A stretch of 64,000 nt of DNA from an uncultured Alcaligenaceae bacterium (lineage in GTDB: Bacteria; Pseudomonadota; Gammaproteobacteria; Burkholderiales; Burkholderiaceae_B). Positions 35,292 to 44,539 of the stretch are shown here, one piece after another; position 1 is the stretch's first letter, and every line of letters begins with the position of its first letter. The translations under genes and the position numbers were made by a program. The notes beneath the pieces are model-generated. The model did no database searches. It saw only the letters and a program-made list of their open reading frames with translations, and was not told the DNA's origin. The stretch covers positions 1-64,000 of the forward strand of contig CALEQZ010000043.1 of assembly GCA_937908115.1 (NCBI GenBank). Reading direction: 5' to 3'.

Positions 35292-35525
35292 CCGGCCCCA
35301 AGACCGCGCCGGCCGCGCATGCGGCGTGAAAGCCTGCTGGGGTTTTCCCGCAGCCGATCCGTGGCCGCAGCGCCGCCATCCAAGACGCCGTGCGGGTTGG
35401 CGGCTCGATAAGACTTCCTTATCGAAACCGACAACGAGAATCTGCTTGCCCGGCACGCCGGCCCTTGGCCAGAATGGGCGCCATTGCGCGGCCTGCGGAC
35501 GCTGGCCGCGCAATGGAGACCGGAC

Positions 35526-36218
35526 ATGGCCCACCCGATTCGACAAGACCGCGACGCCCGGGGCGAACTGCTCATCTGGACGAACATCGACCCCGCGCAC
35601 GAAGACGAATTCAACCAGTGGTACGACCGTGAGCACATGGCCGAGCGCGCCGCCATCCCGGGCTTTCTGTGGGCGCGGCGCTATCGCGCGCAGGCTGGGC
35701 CACGGCGCTACCTGGCACTGTACGGCACGCAAGACCTGCATGTGTTCGGCTCGGCTGCGTACCGCCAGGCGTTCGAAAACCAGACGCAATGGTCGCTACT
35801 GAACTTCTCGCGCATGCGCGACACGATCCGGCGCGTGGCCGCGGTCACGCCGCTTGCCGGCGCCGGCACGGGCGGCGCCATCGCCCTGCTGCCGCTGGCA
35901 GACCTGGCGCGCGCCGAACAGGCTGCCCGCCTTGCCGCCGGATTCCAGGCGCAGGCGGCCGGTTTGCTGGCCCTGCGCGTGCTCGTGCCTGATGCCGAGC
36001 TGTCCACGCCGCTGCCCTCGGAAGATGTCACCACGCGCGTGCTCGAACCCCTGCTCGCGGTCGACGCGGTCTCGGAAGCCTCAGCCCAGGATGCCGCGCG
36101 CGCGCTCGTCGACCGCCTGGCGCTCGCGCCGGACGGCGCCCAGGTTTTCCGGCTGCTATGGGAACTGCGCGCGGACGATTTGCGCTGCGCGCCCCCTGCC
36201 GCCGGCGCCCGCCCATGA
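35526..36218 (+). CDS. DUF4286-like dimeric alpha-beta barrel protein
   Basis: Protein of 230 residues. The N-terminal half (about 1-100) has the ferredoxin-like dimeric alpha/beta-barrel pattern LLIWTNIDPAHEDEFNQWYD, then REHMAERAAIPGFLWARRY, as in DUF4286 and EthD-type proteins. A weaker second copy may lie in the C-terminal half. GGAG nine bases before the ATG supports the start. No catalytic residue can be named. It precedes the TRAP genes by 193 bp on the same strand and may modify or detoxify the imported compound. Confidence 0.75.
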   Translation: MAHPIRQDRDARGELLIWTNIDPAHEDEFNQWYDREHMAERAAIPGFLWARRYRAQAGPRRYLALYGTQDLHVFGSAAYRQAFENQTQWSLLNFSRMRDTIRRVAAVTPLAGAGTGGAIALLPLADLARAEQAARLAAGFQAQAAGLLALRVLVPDAELSTPLPSEDVTTRVLEPLLAVDAVSEASAQDAARALVDRLALAPDGAQVFRLLWELRADDLRCAPPAAGARP

Positions 36219-36411
36219 GGCCGTGGGCCAACGCCTCGGCCGCCATGGTAACCATCTTAGTAATTTCCCTAGACACGGCCCGTTTGCGGCGAAGATCGCC
36301 GACGTAACACCTACAATCCCCGGGCTTGCATACGTCGACGAATCGGACAGGCGTTCCGAAAAGACGTGTCACCCATTGGCCTGCCAGGCCCTTCTGCAAG
36401 GATATCTGCCC

Positions 36412-37386
36412 ATGAAGAAGACCGTTTCCCTCATCGCCGCCGGCTTTGCGCTCGGCGCTTGCGTCACCGCCCAGGCGCAGACGACCTGGGACCTGCCCTC
36501 GGCCTATCCGGCGTCGAACTTCCATGTCGAGAACCTCAAGGAATTCGTCCAGGACGTCGAAAAGCTCTCCGGCGGCAAGCTGAAGATCACCATCCACGAC
36601 AACGCCTCGCTGTTCAAGGCGCCCGAGATCAAGCGTGCCGTGCAAGGCAACCAGGCGCAGATCGGCGAAATCCTGCTGACCAACTTCGCCAACGAGGCGC
36701 CGGTCTATGCGCTCGACGGCCTGCCCTTCCTGGCCAGCGGCTACGAGCAGGCCTGGAAGCTCTACCAGGCGCAAAAGCCCTTCCTGGACAAGAAGCTCGA
36801 ATCGCAAGGCATGATGCTGCTCTTTGCGGTGGCCTGGCCGCCGCAGGGCATCTTCGCCAACAAGGAAATCAAGCAGGTGCGCGACATGCAGGGCCTGAAA
36901 TGGCGCGCCTACAGCCCCGTGACGGCGCGCATCGCCGAACTGGTCGGCGCCCAGCCGATCACGGTGCAGCAGGCCGAGCTGGCGCAGGCCATGGCCACCG
37001 GCGTGATCGACTCGTACATGTCGTCGGCCTCCACCGGCTACGACACCAAGACCTACGAGTACATCAAGAAGTTCTATGACACCCAGGCCTGGCTGCCCAA
37101 GAATGCGGTGATCGTCAACCGCAAGGCGTTCGAGGCGCTCGATGCCGACACCCAGCAGGCGCTGCGCAAGGCCGCGGCCGAGGCCGAAACCCGCGGCTGG
37201 AAGGCGTCCGAGGAAAAGAACAAGTGGTACCAGCAGCAGCTGACCGCCAACGGCATGGAAATCATCACCCCCACGCCTGAGCTCAAGGAAGGCCTGGGCG
37301 TGGTCGGCCAACGCATGCTCGATGAATGGCTCAAGCAGGCCGGCGCGGACGGCCAGGCCATGGTCGACGCTTACCGGAAGAACTGA
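36412..37386 (+). CDS. TRAP transporter periplasmic receptor (DctP-type)
   Basis: Solute receptor of 324 residues. A signal peptide runs to about residue 22 (VTAQA|Q). Typical DctP motifs are DVEKLSGGKLKITIHDNASL, DMQGLKWRAYSPVTARI (with the carboxylate-binding arginine) and GVIDSYMSSASTGYDTKTYE. AAGGA lies nine bases before the ATG. Its stop codon shares one base with the start of the small permease gene. The two TRAP systems of the window are clearly different in sequence. An organic acid ligand is expected. Confidence 0.94.
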   Translation: MKKTVSLIAAGFALGACVTAQAQTTWDLPSAYPASNFHVENLKEFVQDVEKLSGGKLKITIHDNASLFKAPEIKRAVQGNQAQIGEILLTNFANEAPVYALDGLPFLASGYEQAWKLYQAQKPFLDKKLESQGMMLLFAVAWPPQGIFANKEIKQVRDMQGLKWRAYSPVTARIAELVGAQPITVQQAELAQAMATGVIDSYMSSASTGYDTKTYEYIKKFYDTQAWLPKNAVIVNRKAFEALDADTQQALRKAAAEAETRGWKASEEKNKWYQQQLTANGMEIITPTPELKEGLGVVGQRMLDEWLKQAGADGQAMVDAYRKN

Positions 37387-37892
37387 TGCGCCGAGCCCTC
37401 GATACGCTGTACGCCGTGTCCGGGGGCCTGGCGGCCCTTTGCATGATAGGCGTGCTCGCCTGCGTGGTGATCGCCATCGTCAGCCGCCAGCTTGACGTCT
37501 ATGTAGCCGGCATGGATGCCTATGCCGGCTATTTCATGGCGGCGGCCGGTTTCCTGGCGCTGGCCAGCACCCTCAAGCACGGCGAGCACATCCGCGTCAC
37601 CCTGCTGCTCAATTCTCTGTCCAAGCCGGGCAAGCGGCGCATGGATATCTTCGCACTGCTGGTCGGCTGCGTGCTGGCTGCATCGCTGGCGTGGTTCAGC
37701 GTCAAGCTGGTGCACGACTCCTGGCTGTACAACGACATCTCCACCGGCAACGACGCGACGCCGCTCTGGATCCCGCAAATCAGCATGGCCGTGGGCGCCG
37801 TGCTGTTCCTGGTCGCGCTCGTGGACGAAGCGATTGCCCGCATCCGCGGCATCGAGCCCGTGCAGGCACACGAAGACCAACGTCATGAATGA
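37386..37892 (+). CDS. TRAP transporter small permease (DctQ-type)
   Basis: Four-helix membrane subunit, 168 residues. Helices lie at about 14-33, 44-62, 86-105 and 127-147; the DctQ pattern ends in TPLWIPQISMAVGAVLFLVAL. The start ATG shares its first base with the TGA of the receptor gene and its 3' end overlaps the large permease gene by eight bases, so all three are co-translated. Confidence 0.92.
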   Translation: MRRALDTLYAVSGGLAALCMIGVLACVVIAIVSRQLDVYVAGMDAYAGYFMAAAGFLALASTLKHGEHIRVTLLLNSLSKPGKRRMDIFALLVGCVLAASLAWFSVKLVHDSWLYNDISTGNDATPLWIPQISMAVGAVLFLVALVDEAIARIRGIEPVQAHEDQRHE

Positions 37893-39186
37893 AGTCGCCG
37901 TCATTACCCTGCTGATCATTTCCATCTTCGTGCTGCTCGGCTGCGGGGTATGGGTCGGCCTGACGCTGGTCGGCGCGGCCTGGATAGGCATGGAACTCTT
38001 TTCCAGCCGCCCGGCCGGCGACGCCATGGCGATCACCATGTGGGGGGCAGCCTCGAGCTGGACGCTGACGGCGCTGCCGCTGTTCTTGTGGATGGGCGAG
38101 ATTCTGTTTCGCACGCGGCTGTCCCAGGACCTGTTCCGCGGCTTGGCGCCGTGGCTGGAACGGCTGCCCGGGCGCCTGCTGCACGCCAACGTGATCGGCT
38201 GCGGCATCTTCGCGGCAGTGTCGGGGTCATCGGCGGCGACCTGCGCGACCATCGGCAAGATGACCCTGCCTGAACTCAAGACCCGCGGCTATCCGGACGA
38301 CATGGTGATCGGCACGCTGGCCGGCGCCGGCACGCTGGGCCTGCTCATCCCGCCCTCCATCATCATGATCGTCTATGGCGTGGCCGCCGACGTGTCCATC
38401 GCGCAGCTGTTCATCGCCGGCATCGTGCCAGGCATCGTGCTGGCCGCGCTCTTCATGGGCTACATCGCCGTCTGGGCGCTGCTCAACCGCGACAAGGTTC
38501 CGGCCGCCACCGAGCGCCTGCCGCTGGCACGCAAGCTGTACGAGTCACGCCACCTCATCCCGGTCGTGCTACTGATCGCCGTCGTGCTCGGGTCCATCTA
38601 CGGCGGCATCGCCACCGCCACCGAGGCAGCCGCCGTCGGCGTGGTCGGCGCGCTGCTGCTGTCGCTGGCGCAAGGGTCGCTGAACTGGCGCACGTTCAAG
38701 GCGTCGCTCATGGGCGCCACGCGCCTGTACTGCATGATCGCGCTCATCCTGGCCGGCGCGCAGTTCCTGACCCTGTCCATGGGTTATATCGGCCTGCCGC
38801 GCGCACTGGCCGAATGGATCGGTTCGCTGGGCCTGTCGCAGTTCGGGCTCATCGTGGCGCTAACGGTGTTCTTCATCGTCCTGGGCTGCTTCCTGGACGG
38901 CATTTCCATGGTGGTGCTGACCATGGGCGTGCTGTTACCGACGGTGACGGCCGCCGGCATAGACCTGATCTGGTTCGGCATTTTCATCGTCTTCGTCGTC
39001 GAAATGGCCCAGATCACGCCGCCGGTGGGTTTCAACCTGTTCGTGCTGTCGGGCATGACCGGACGCGAGCTGCCCTATGTGGCGCGGGTGACCCTGCCGA
39101 TGTTCGTACTGATGATCCTTGCGGTGCTGCTGCTGTACTGGTTTCCGGGCATGGCGACCTGGCTGCCGCAGCACATGCGGCTGTAG
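37885..39186 (+). CDS. TRAP transporter large permease (DctM-type)
   Basis: Sodium-driven transport subunit of 433 residues with about twelve to fourteen hydrophobic helices. Family motifs are FAAVSGSSAATCATIGKMTL, AGAGTLGLLIPPSIIMIVYG, TEAAAVGVVGALLL and MAQITPPVGFNLFVLSG. It overlaps the small permease gene by eight bases. It ends 14 bp from the convergent dinB stop, with no obvious terminator between. Confidence 0.95.
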   Translation: MNEVAVITLLIISIFVLLGCGVWVGLTLVGAAWIGMELFSSRPAGDAMAITMWGAASSWTLTALPLFLWMGEILFRTRLSQDLFRGLAPWLERLPGRLLHANVIGCGIFAAVSGSSAATCATIGKMTLPELKTRGYPDDMVIGTLAGAGTLGLLIPPSIIMIVYGVAADVSIAQLFIAGIVPGIVLAALFMGYIAVWALLNRDKVPAATERLPLARKLYESRHLIPVVLLIAVVLGSIYGGIATATEAAAVGVVGALLLSLAQGSLNWRTFKASLMGATRLYCMIALILAGAQFLTLSMGYIGLPRALAEWIGSLGLSQFGLIVALTVFFIVLGCFLDGISMVVLTMGVLLPTVTAAGIDLIWFGIFIVFVVEMAQITPPVGFNLFVLSGMTGRELPYVARVTLPMFVLMILAVLLLYWFPGMATWLPQHMRL

Positions 39187-39200
39187 GCCGCAGGCGCGCC

Positions 39201-40385
39201 CTATTCGAACAGCGGCAACGTATAGGGGTCGACGCCGGCCGGCTGCGCTGGCGCCTGCCCCGGCCGCGACAGCGAGCCCACCCGCACGCCCAGCAGGCGC
39301 AGGCGGCGGTCCAGCGGCACGCGCTTCAGGCATGAGCCGGCCGCGCGCCGGATCGCCACGGCCTCGCCCACCGGCTGCTCCAGCGTCACGTCGCGAGTCA
39401 CCGTGCGGAAGTCGTCATAGCGCAGCTTCACGCCCACGGTGCGGCCGACGTAGCCCTTGCGCGCCAAGTCTTCGGCCAGCCGCACGCATAGCCGCGTGAA
39501 GATCTCACCCAGTTCCTGGCGGTCATGGCGCGGATGCAGGTCGCGCTCGAAGGTGGTTTCCCGGCTGATCGATTTGGGCTCACTGTGCGTCACCACGGGG
39601 CGATCGTCGCGGCCGTGGGCCGCGGCATGCAGCCAGGCCCCGTAGCTCGCGCCGAAGTGCTGCACCAGCCATTGCAGGTCGGCCGCGGCCAGTTCGCCCA
39701 GCGTATCGATGCCCAGCGCCTGCAGGCGCGCGGCGGACTTCGGGCCGATGCCATTCAACCGCCGCACCGGCAGCGGCCAGATGCGGGTCGGCAAGTCGTC
39801 GTGGCGGATCACGGTGATGCCGCCCGGCTTGTCCATCTCGGAAGACAGCTTGGCCAGCAGCTTGTTGGGCGCCACCCCTATCGAACAGCTCAGCGACGTG
39901 GCCTCGCGCACCCTGGCCTGCAGGATCGCGGCGATGTTGCGTGCGCCGGCCAACGGATCGCCCGGCCGGCTGTCCTGCGCGCCGGGCACATCGGTCAGGT
40001 CGATGTAGATCTCGTCGATGCCGCGGTCCTCTATGCACGGCGCGACTTCCCGCACCGCCGCCTTGAACAGCCGCGAATAATGCCGGTAACGGTCGAAATC
40101 CGCCGGCAGCATGACGGCGTCGGGCGCCAGGGCCGCCGCCTTCATCATGCCCATGGCCGAGTGCACGCCCAGCAGCCTGGCCTCGTAGGTGGCCGTGGCG
40201 ACCACGCCGCGGCCGACGTAATCACGCAGCCGGGCACACGCCAGCGACCCGTCTGCCTGCAGCACCGGCGGCTTGCCGCCCCCGCCGATGACCACCGGCT
40301 GGCCGCGCAGCTGCGGATAGCGCAGCAGCTCCACGGACGCGTAGAAAGCATCCATGTCCAGGTGGGCGATCAAGCGGGCAGGCAT
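39201..40385 (-). CDS. dinB: DNA polymerase IV (Y-family)
   Basis: Error-prone translesion DNA polymerase, 394 residues. The first metal site is D10/D12 in IAHLDMDAFYASVE; the second is D124-E125 in RGIDEIYIDL, where the usual serine before IDE is glycine. A palm/thumb HhH region (RLNGIGPKSAARLQALGI) and little finger follow. The C-terminus LPLFE matches the beta-clamp QLxLF type only loosely. An insertion of about 20 residues (35-60, GGGGKPPVLQADG) is common in beta-proteobacteria. An in-frame extension upstream of MPARLIAHLD was rejected as non-homologous. No LexA box was identified in the 107-bp gap to the amidase gene. Confidence 0.94.
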   Translation of the reverse strand: MPARLIAHLDMDAFYASVELLRYPQLRGQPVVIGGGGKPPVLQADGSLACARLRDYVGRGVVATATYEARLLGVHSAMGMMKAAALAPDAVMLPADFDRYRHYSRLFKAAVREVAPCIEDRGIDEIYIDLTDVPGAQDSRPGDPLAGARNIAAILQARVREATSLSCSIGVAPNKLLAKLSSEMDKPGGITVIRHDDLPTRIWPLPVRRLNGIGPKSAARLQALGIDTLGELAAADLQWLVQHFGASYGAWLHAAAHGRDDRPVVTHSEPKSISRETTFERDLHPRHDRQELGEIFTRLCVRLAEDLARKGYVGRTVGVKLRYDDFRTVTRDVTLEQPVGEAVAIRRAAGSCLKRVPLDRRLRLLGVRVGSLSRPGQAPAQPAGVDPYTLPLFE

Positions 40386-40492
40386 GGGCGGCGACGGATC
40401 TGGCGCCCCGCGGCAGGCGCGGCCAGCGCCCGCGCGCAGCGTGCGGCCGTCGGCCCGCGCCGGCATCACGGGGCCGGCGCGGCAATGATAAA

Positions 40493-41842
40493 TCAGCGCT
40501 CGGCGAGCGCCGCCTCGGCCGCCAGGCCGATGGCCAGCACCTTTCGGTCCTGGCCGCCCGCGGCGGCGATCATCAGCCCCACAGGCGCCTGGCCAGGCGC
40601 ATGGCAAGGCAGCGACAGCGCACAGCCGTCAAGGAAGTTGATGAAAGTGGGGTTGCGCAGGATCAGGCCGTTGGCCGCGAAATACCGCGCATCGTCGGCC
40701 TGCAGCTCGGCGATCGGCGGCGCGACCACCGGCACGGTGGGCATGATGAGCGCGTCGTAGCCGGCAATGCATGCCTGCACGTCGGCGATCCAATCGCGTC
40801 GCGCGTCCAGCAGGTCGATAAAGTCGGCAGCGGTCATTTCCCGCCCGCGCTCGATGCGCGAGCGCACCCGCGGGTCATAGGCATCGCCCGCGCGCGCAAG
40901 CAGCGGCCGGTGCCAGGCCCAGGCCTCGGCGGCCGTAAAGCCGCCCTTGGCGTTGATCTCGGCCAGGCGCGCAAAGGCCGGCACTTCGATCTCCTGCACC
41001 AGCGCGCCGGCGCGCGCCAGGCGATCGCGCGCCCGCTCGAAGGCCGCTGCCACCGTGTCGTCCATGCCATCGAGCGCCAGGGTGACGGGCACCGCCAGGC
41101 GCAGCCCGCGCAGCGAAGCCGGCGCGGGAACTTCGGGCGGTTCGCCCGCCATCACCGCGTCCAGCAGCGCGCAGCAGGCCACCGACGGCGCGATCGGGCC
41201 GACCGAATCCAGGTGCCGGGACAGCGGCAGCACGCCTTGCATGGGAATGCGGCGTGCGGTCGGCTTAAAGCCGGTCAGGCCGCATAGCGCGGCCGGGATC
41301 CGGACCGAGCCGCCCGTATCCGAACCAATGGCGCCGGCGGCCATGCCGTCGCTGACCGACACCGCCGCGCCCGACGACGAGCCGCCCGGGATGCGGCCGG
41401 TGGCACGGTCCCAGGGGTTACGCGGCGTACCGTAGTGCGGGTTGATCCCCAATCCGGAATACGCGAACTCGGTCATGTTGGTGCGCCCGACGATCACGGC
41501 ACCGGCCGCCTGCAGCCGCCGCACCGCCTCTGCCGTGCGCGAGGCCGGCGGCTCGCCGCGGCGTGCGACCGAGCCGGCCAGCGTCGTCTGTCCGCCCACG
41601 TCGAACAAATCCTTGATCGACAGCGGCAACCCTTCCAGCGGCGAACGCGCCAGGCCGGCACGGCGCAAGGCATCGGAGGCGTGCGCCGCGGCCAGGGCCT
41701 GGTCCGCATACAGGGCGGTGAAGACACGCCCGCCCTCGCCTGCCGGGTCACTGGCGCGAGCCAGCACGGCTTCGGTCAGGGCTGTCGAGGTGGTACGACC
41801 GGCGCCGAGGTCGGCGGCCAGTTCTTGCAAAGTGCGAAGCAT
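40493..41842 (-). CDS. Amidase signature family hydrolase
   Basis: Amide hydrolase of 449 residues. The Ser-cisSer-Lys triad is K77 in LSIKDLFDV, S155 in GGSSSGAAV and S179 in SDTGGSVRIPA. No GatB/C context, so it is not the tRNA amidotransferase. It is the last gene in a row with DUF2848 and TRAP genes on the same strand, 37 bp from DUF2848, so its substrate is probably delivered by the transporter. Allophanate, malonamate or an indole-acetamide-type amide are all possible. Confidence 0.92.
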   Translation of the reverse strand: MLRTLQELAADLGAGRTTSTALTEAVLARASDPAGEGGRVFTALYADQALAAAHASDALRRAGLARSPLEGLPLSIKDLFDVGGQTTLAGSVARRGEPPASRTAEAVRRLQAAGAVIVGRTNMTEFAYSGLGINPHYGTPRNPWDRATGRIPGGSSSGAAVSVSDGMAAGAIGSDTGGSVRIPAALCGLTGFKPTARRIPMQGVLPLSRHLDSVGPIAPSVACCALLDAVMAGEPPEVPAPASLRGLRLAVPVTLALDGMDDTVAAAFERARDRLARAGALVQEIEVPAFARLAEINAKGGFTAAEAWAWHRPLLARAGDAYDPRVRSRIERGREMTAADFIDLLDARRDWIADVQACIAGYDALIMPTVPVVAPPIAELQADDARYFAANGLILRNPTFINFLDGCALSLPCHAPGQAPVGLMIAAAGGQDRKVLAIGLAAEAALAER

Positions 41843-41879
41843 GACGAAATCCGAGGCGGCAATAGACGACGGCGAAGGT

Positions 41880-42560
41880 TCAGGCCACTTCGGGCAAGAC
41901 CTCCACGGCGTAGCGATGCGAGATAGTACGCCGTCTGCGCGGATCGTGCAGTTCCATCTCGAACACCGGCGCTGGCCGGATGCCGCCTATGGCGGCGACC
42001 GTGCCGCACGTCATCCCCACGCCGTCGGGCAGTCCGCCCCGCGCGTAGCCGGCGATCAGTTCGGCCGGCGTGCGCAGCTCGGCCGCCGGGCCTTCCTGGT
42101 ACAGCACGGTACGGTCGCCTTCGACGATGCGCGAGCGCAATACCAGCTCGTCCCAATGGCCGGCGACCTCGGCCAGCGGCCAGGCCTGCGCCGCCACCGG
42201 CTTGGCGCACACCTGCTTGGACAAGGCGACGCTGACGGCTTCCAGCTTGCGGTCGGTGTGGTCCGACGCGATGCTGACGTAGAGCTCGCCGCCTGCGGCA
42301 AAGACAAAGGCTTCCACTTCGCCCGAGGTATGCGGGCCGACCACTTGGATGGCCGGCGCCTGCACCAGCTGGTTGGCCGCGATGCGGTAGTACAAGGGGA
42401 CGGCGCTAGGCCGCGGCACGCCGATCGCGGCCAGCTCCTCGATATGGTGCTCGATGGCCGCCAAGTCCCGGCCGGCCCATCCGGCCACGACCAGTTCGCG
42501 GATGTCTGCCTGCAGCGGGCGCGTGCCGCCGTCGTGAATCACTTCGAAAGTCAGTTTCAT
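41880..42560 (-). CDS. DUF2848 family protein
   Basis: Protein of 226 residues. Characteristic stretches are GRDLAAIEHHIEELAAIGVP, VPLYYRIAANQLVQ and ASDHTDRKLEAVSVALSKQV. The fold is related to fumarylacetoacetate hydrolase, so a metal-dependent C-C or amide-linked hydrolysis is possible, but no activity is established. It starts two bases after the large TRAP permease stop and is followed by the amidase gene, a context common for this family. The preceding in-frame extension overlaps the permease and is not used. Confidence 0.88.
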   Translation of the reverse strand: MKLTFEVIHDGGTRPLQADIRELVVAGWAGRDLAAIEHHIEELAAIGVPRPSAVPLYYRIAANQLVQAPAIQVVGPHTSGEVEAFVFAAGGELYVSIASDHTDRKLEAVSVALSKQVCAKPVAAQAWPLAEVAGHWDELVLRSRIVEGDRTVLYQEGPAAELRTPAELIAGYARGGLPDGVGMTCGTVAAIGGIRPAPVFEMELHDPRRRRTISHRYAVEVLPEVA

Positions 42561-42562
42561 GT

Positions 42563-43849
42563 TCAACCACCCACCGCAGCCGGCAGCCACAACGCCAGCT
42601 GCGGAAACACCACCAGCAGCGCGATCATGACGAAAAGCGCCGCCACGAAAGGCAAGGCACCCAAGATCACGGCATTCATGGAGCCGCCCTTGCGCAGGCT
42701 CTGCACCACGAACAGGTTCAGGCCCACCGGCGGCGTGATGAGTGCCGTCTCCACCAGCACGATGATCAGGATGCCCAGCCATATCGGGTCGAAGCCCATG
42801 GCGATGAGCGCCGGCGCGATGATCGGGATGGTCGTGATCATCATCGACAGCGTTTCCATGAAGCAGCCGAGCACCAGGTAAAACGCAACGATGATCAACA
42901 CCATCGCGAGCGGCGACACATCCAGCGACCGGATGCTCTCGGTCAGCGCGCTGGTCAGGCCGGTGGCCGACATGACGAAGTTCAGGAACCCTGCGGCGAT
43001 CACGATGAGCATGATCATCGCCGTGGCCTTGAGCGTGTTCTCCGCGGCCTCGCGCAGCATCGCCAGGTTCAGCCGCCTAAAGCCCGCGGCCAGCGCCAGC
43101 GCGCCGGTCACGCCCAGCGCGGCGGCTTCCGTCGGCGTGGCCAATCCGGCGTAGATCGACCCCACCACCAGCAGGAAAATGCCCAACGGCGGCAGCAGGT
43201 GCACCAATGCCGCCATGCGCTCGGGCCAGGAGGCGCGCACCTTGTGCCCACCCCACCCGGGCCGCAGCGTGCAGGCCAGCGCCACCGTCGTCATGAACAA
43301 CAGCGCCAGGCCCAGCCCCGGCAGGATGCCCGCGAGGTAGAGCTTGGGCACCGAGGAATTGGTCAGCACGCCATAGATCACCAGGTTGATCGACGGCGGA
43401 ATCAGGATGCCCAGCGTGCCACCCGCGGCCAGGCTGCCCAAGAAGAGCGGCTCGTTATAGCCATACTTGCGGATCTGCGGGATGGCCACCGTCCCGACCG
43501 TGGCGGCGGTGGCCACGCTCGACCCCGACGTGGCCGAGAACACCGTCGATGCGCCGATGTTGGCGTGCATCAGCCCGCCCGGCAGCCACGACAGCCACAA
43601 GCTCATGGCCCGGTACATGTTTTCGGCAAAGCCTGCGCGCAACAGGATCTCGCCCAGCAGGATGAACAGCGGAATGGCCACCAGCAGGAACTCGTTGCTG
43701 GTGCTCCAGGCCAGCTCGCCCATCGCGCGCGCCAGCGGCAGCATGGAAAAAAGCGGGTCCAGCACCAGGCCCAGCACGCCCAGGGCCGCGCCCACCGGTA
43801 TGCTCAGCCCGATGAGCACGAGCAGCAGCACAAGCGCGGTCGCGATCAT
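42563..43849 (-). CDS. TRAP transporter large permease (DctM-type)
   Basis: Second DctM protein of the window, 428 residues with about twelve membrane helices. Motifs are FSATSGSSVATAATVGTVAI, AAGGTLGILIPPSINLVIYG, TPTEAAALGVTGALALA and ETALITPPVGLNLFVVQS. Its ATG overlaps the small permease stop by four bases. It is clearly a different subfamily from the 37.9-39.2 kb copy. DUF2848 and amidase genes follow immediately. Confidence 0.95.
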   Translation of the reverse strand: MIATALVLLLVLIGLSIPVGAALGVLGLVLDPLFSMLPLARAMGELAWSTSNEFLLVAIPLFILLGEILLRAGFAENMYRAMSLWLSWLPGGLMHANIGASTVFSATSGSSVATAATVGTVAIPQIRKYGYNEPLFLGSLAAGGTLGILIPPSINLVIYGVLTNSSVPKLYLAGILPGLGLALLFMTTVALACTLRPGWGGHKVRASWPERMAALVHLLPPLGIFLLVVGSIYAGLATPTEAAALGVTGALALAAGFRRLNLAMLREAAENTLKATAMIMLIVIAAGFLNFVMSATGLTSALTESIRSLDVSPLAMVLIIVAFYLVLGCFMETLSMMITTIPIIAPALIAMGFDPIWLGILIIVLVETALITPPVGLNLFVVQSLRKGGSMNAVILGALPFVAALFVMIALLVVFPQLALWLPAAVGG

Positions 43850-44469
43850 GCCCGCTCCCTCGCCACGATGCGCTCGCCGGCGGCTGCCTCTTCGTCGGCC
43901 TCTTCCTGCGCGCTGCGCATGCCGCAGATGGCCTTGAGCGTGGCCAGGTCCCCCGTGACCAGGGCGATGCTGGCGCGCACCAACATCAGCGCCAGCACCA
44001 CGCACATCCACGCCAGGCCAGCCACCCAAAGCGCCTGCGGTATCCACAGCGGCGTGGCCAAGGGCGTATTGGCCGTCGCGCCCTGCTGCCAGGACGCCAG
44101 CACCACGTCGGCCGCGTAGCGCGTCAGGTATGCCATGAAAACGCCCAGGGCGACCAGCGCCAGCCAATCGAGCACGGCGCCGACCCGCACGGGCAGCTTC
44201 TGGTAGAGGGCGTCGATGCGCACGTTGGCCCGCTGCAAAGTGGCAAAGGCCAGCGCCCATGACGTGCTGATGGCAAAGGCATATCCCGACAGCTCGTCGG
44301 CGCCGCCCGTGGTAAAGCCCAGGAACTTGCGCGCAACCACGTCGAAAGTGATGAGCGCGACGCTGGCCAGCGTCAGCGCCGCACCCGCCCACACCGCCCA
44401 GCGCGACAGGACAGCGGCGGCCGCAAGCAGCCGCGCCAGCAACGGGTGAGGAATCGTTTCACTGGTCAT
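43846..44469 (-). CDS. TRAP transporter small permease (DctQ-type)
   Basis: Membrane subunit of 207 residues with four helices (about 22-44, 58-78, 100-120 and 145-167) and the DctQ-like ATPLWIPQALWVAGLAWMCV. The cytoplasmic C-terminal tail of about 35 residues is acidic and Ala-rich (EEADEEAAAGE), longer than usual. It overlaps the large permease gene by four bases and follows the receptor gene by 70 bp. Confidence 0.9.
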   Translation of the reverse strand: MTSETIPHPLLARLLAAAAVLSRWAVWAGAALTLASVALITFDVVARKFLGFTTGGADELSGYAFAISTSWALAFATLQRANVRIDALYQKLPVRVGAVLDWLALVALGVFMAYLTRYAADVVLASWQQGATANTPLATPLWIPQALWVAGLAWMCVVLALMLVRASIALVTGDLATLKAICGMRSAQEEADEEAAAGERIVARERA

Positions 44470-44539
44470 GACCCTTCTCCGGAGCCTGCCCGCCGCCGGC
44501 GCCCCCGCATCCCTGCGCAGGCGCCGGCGATGCGCGGCC

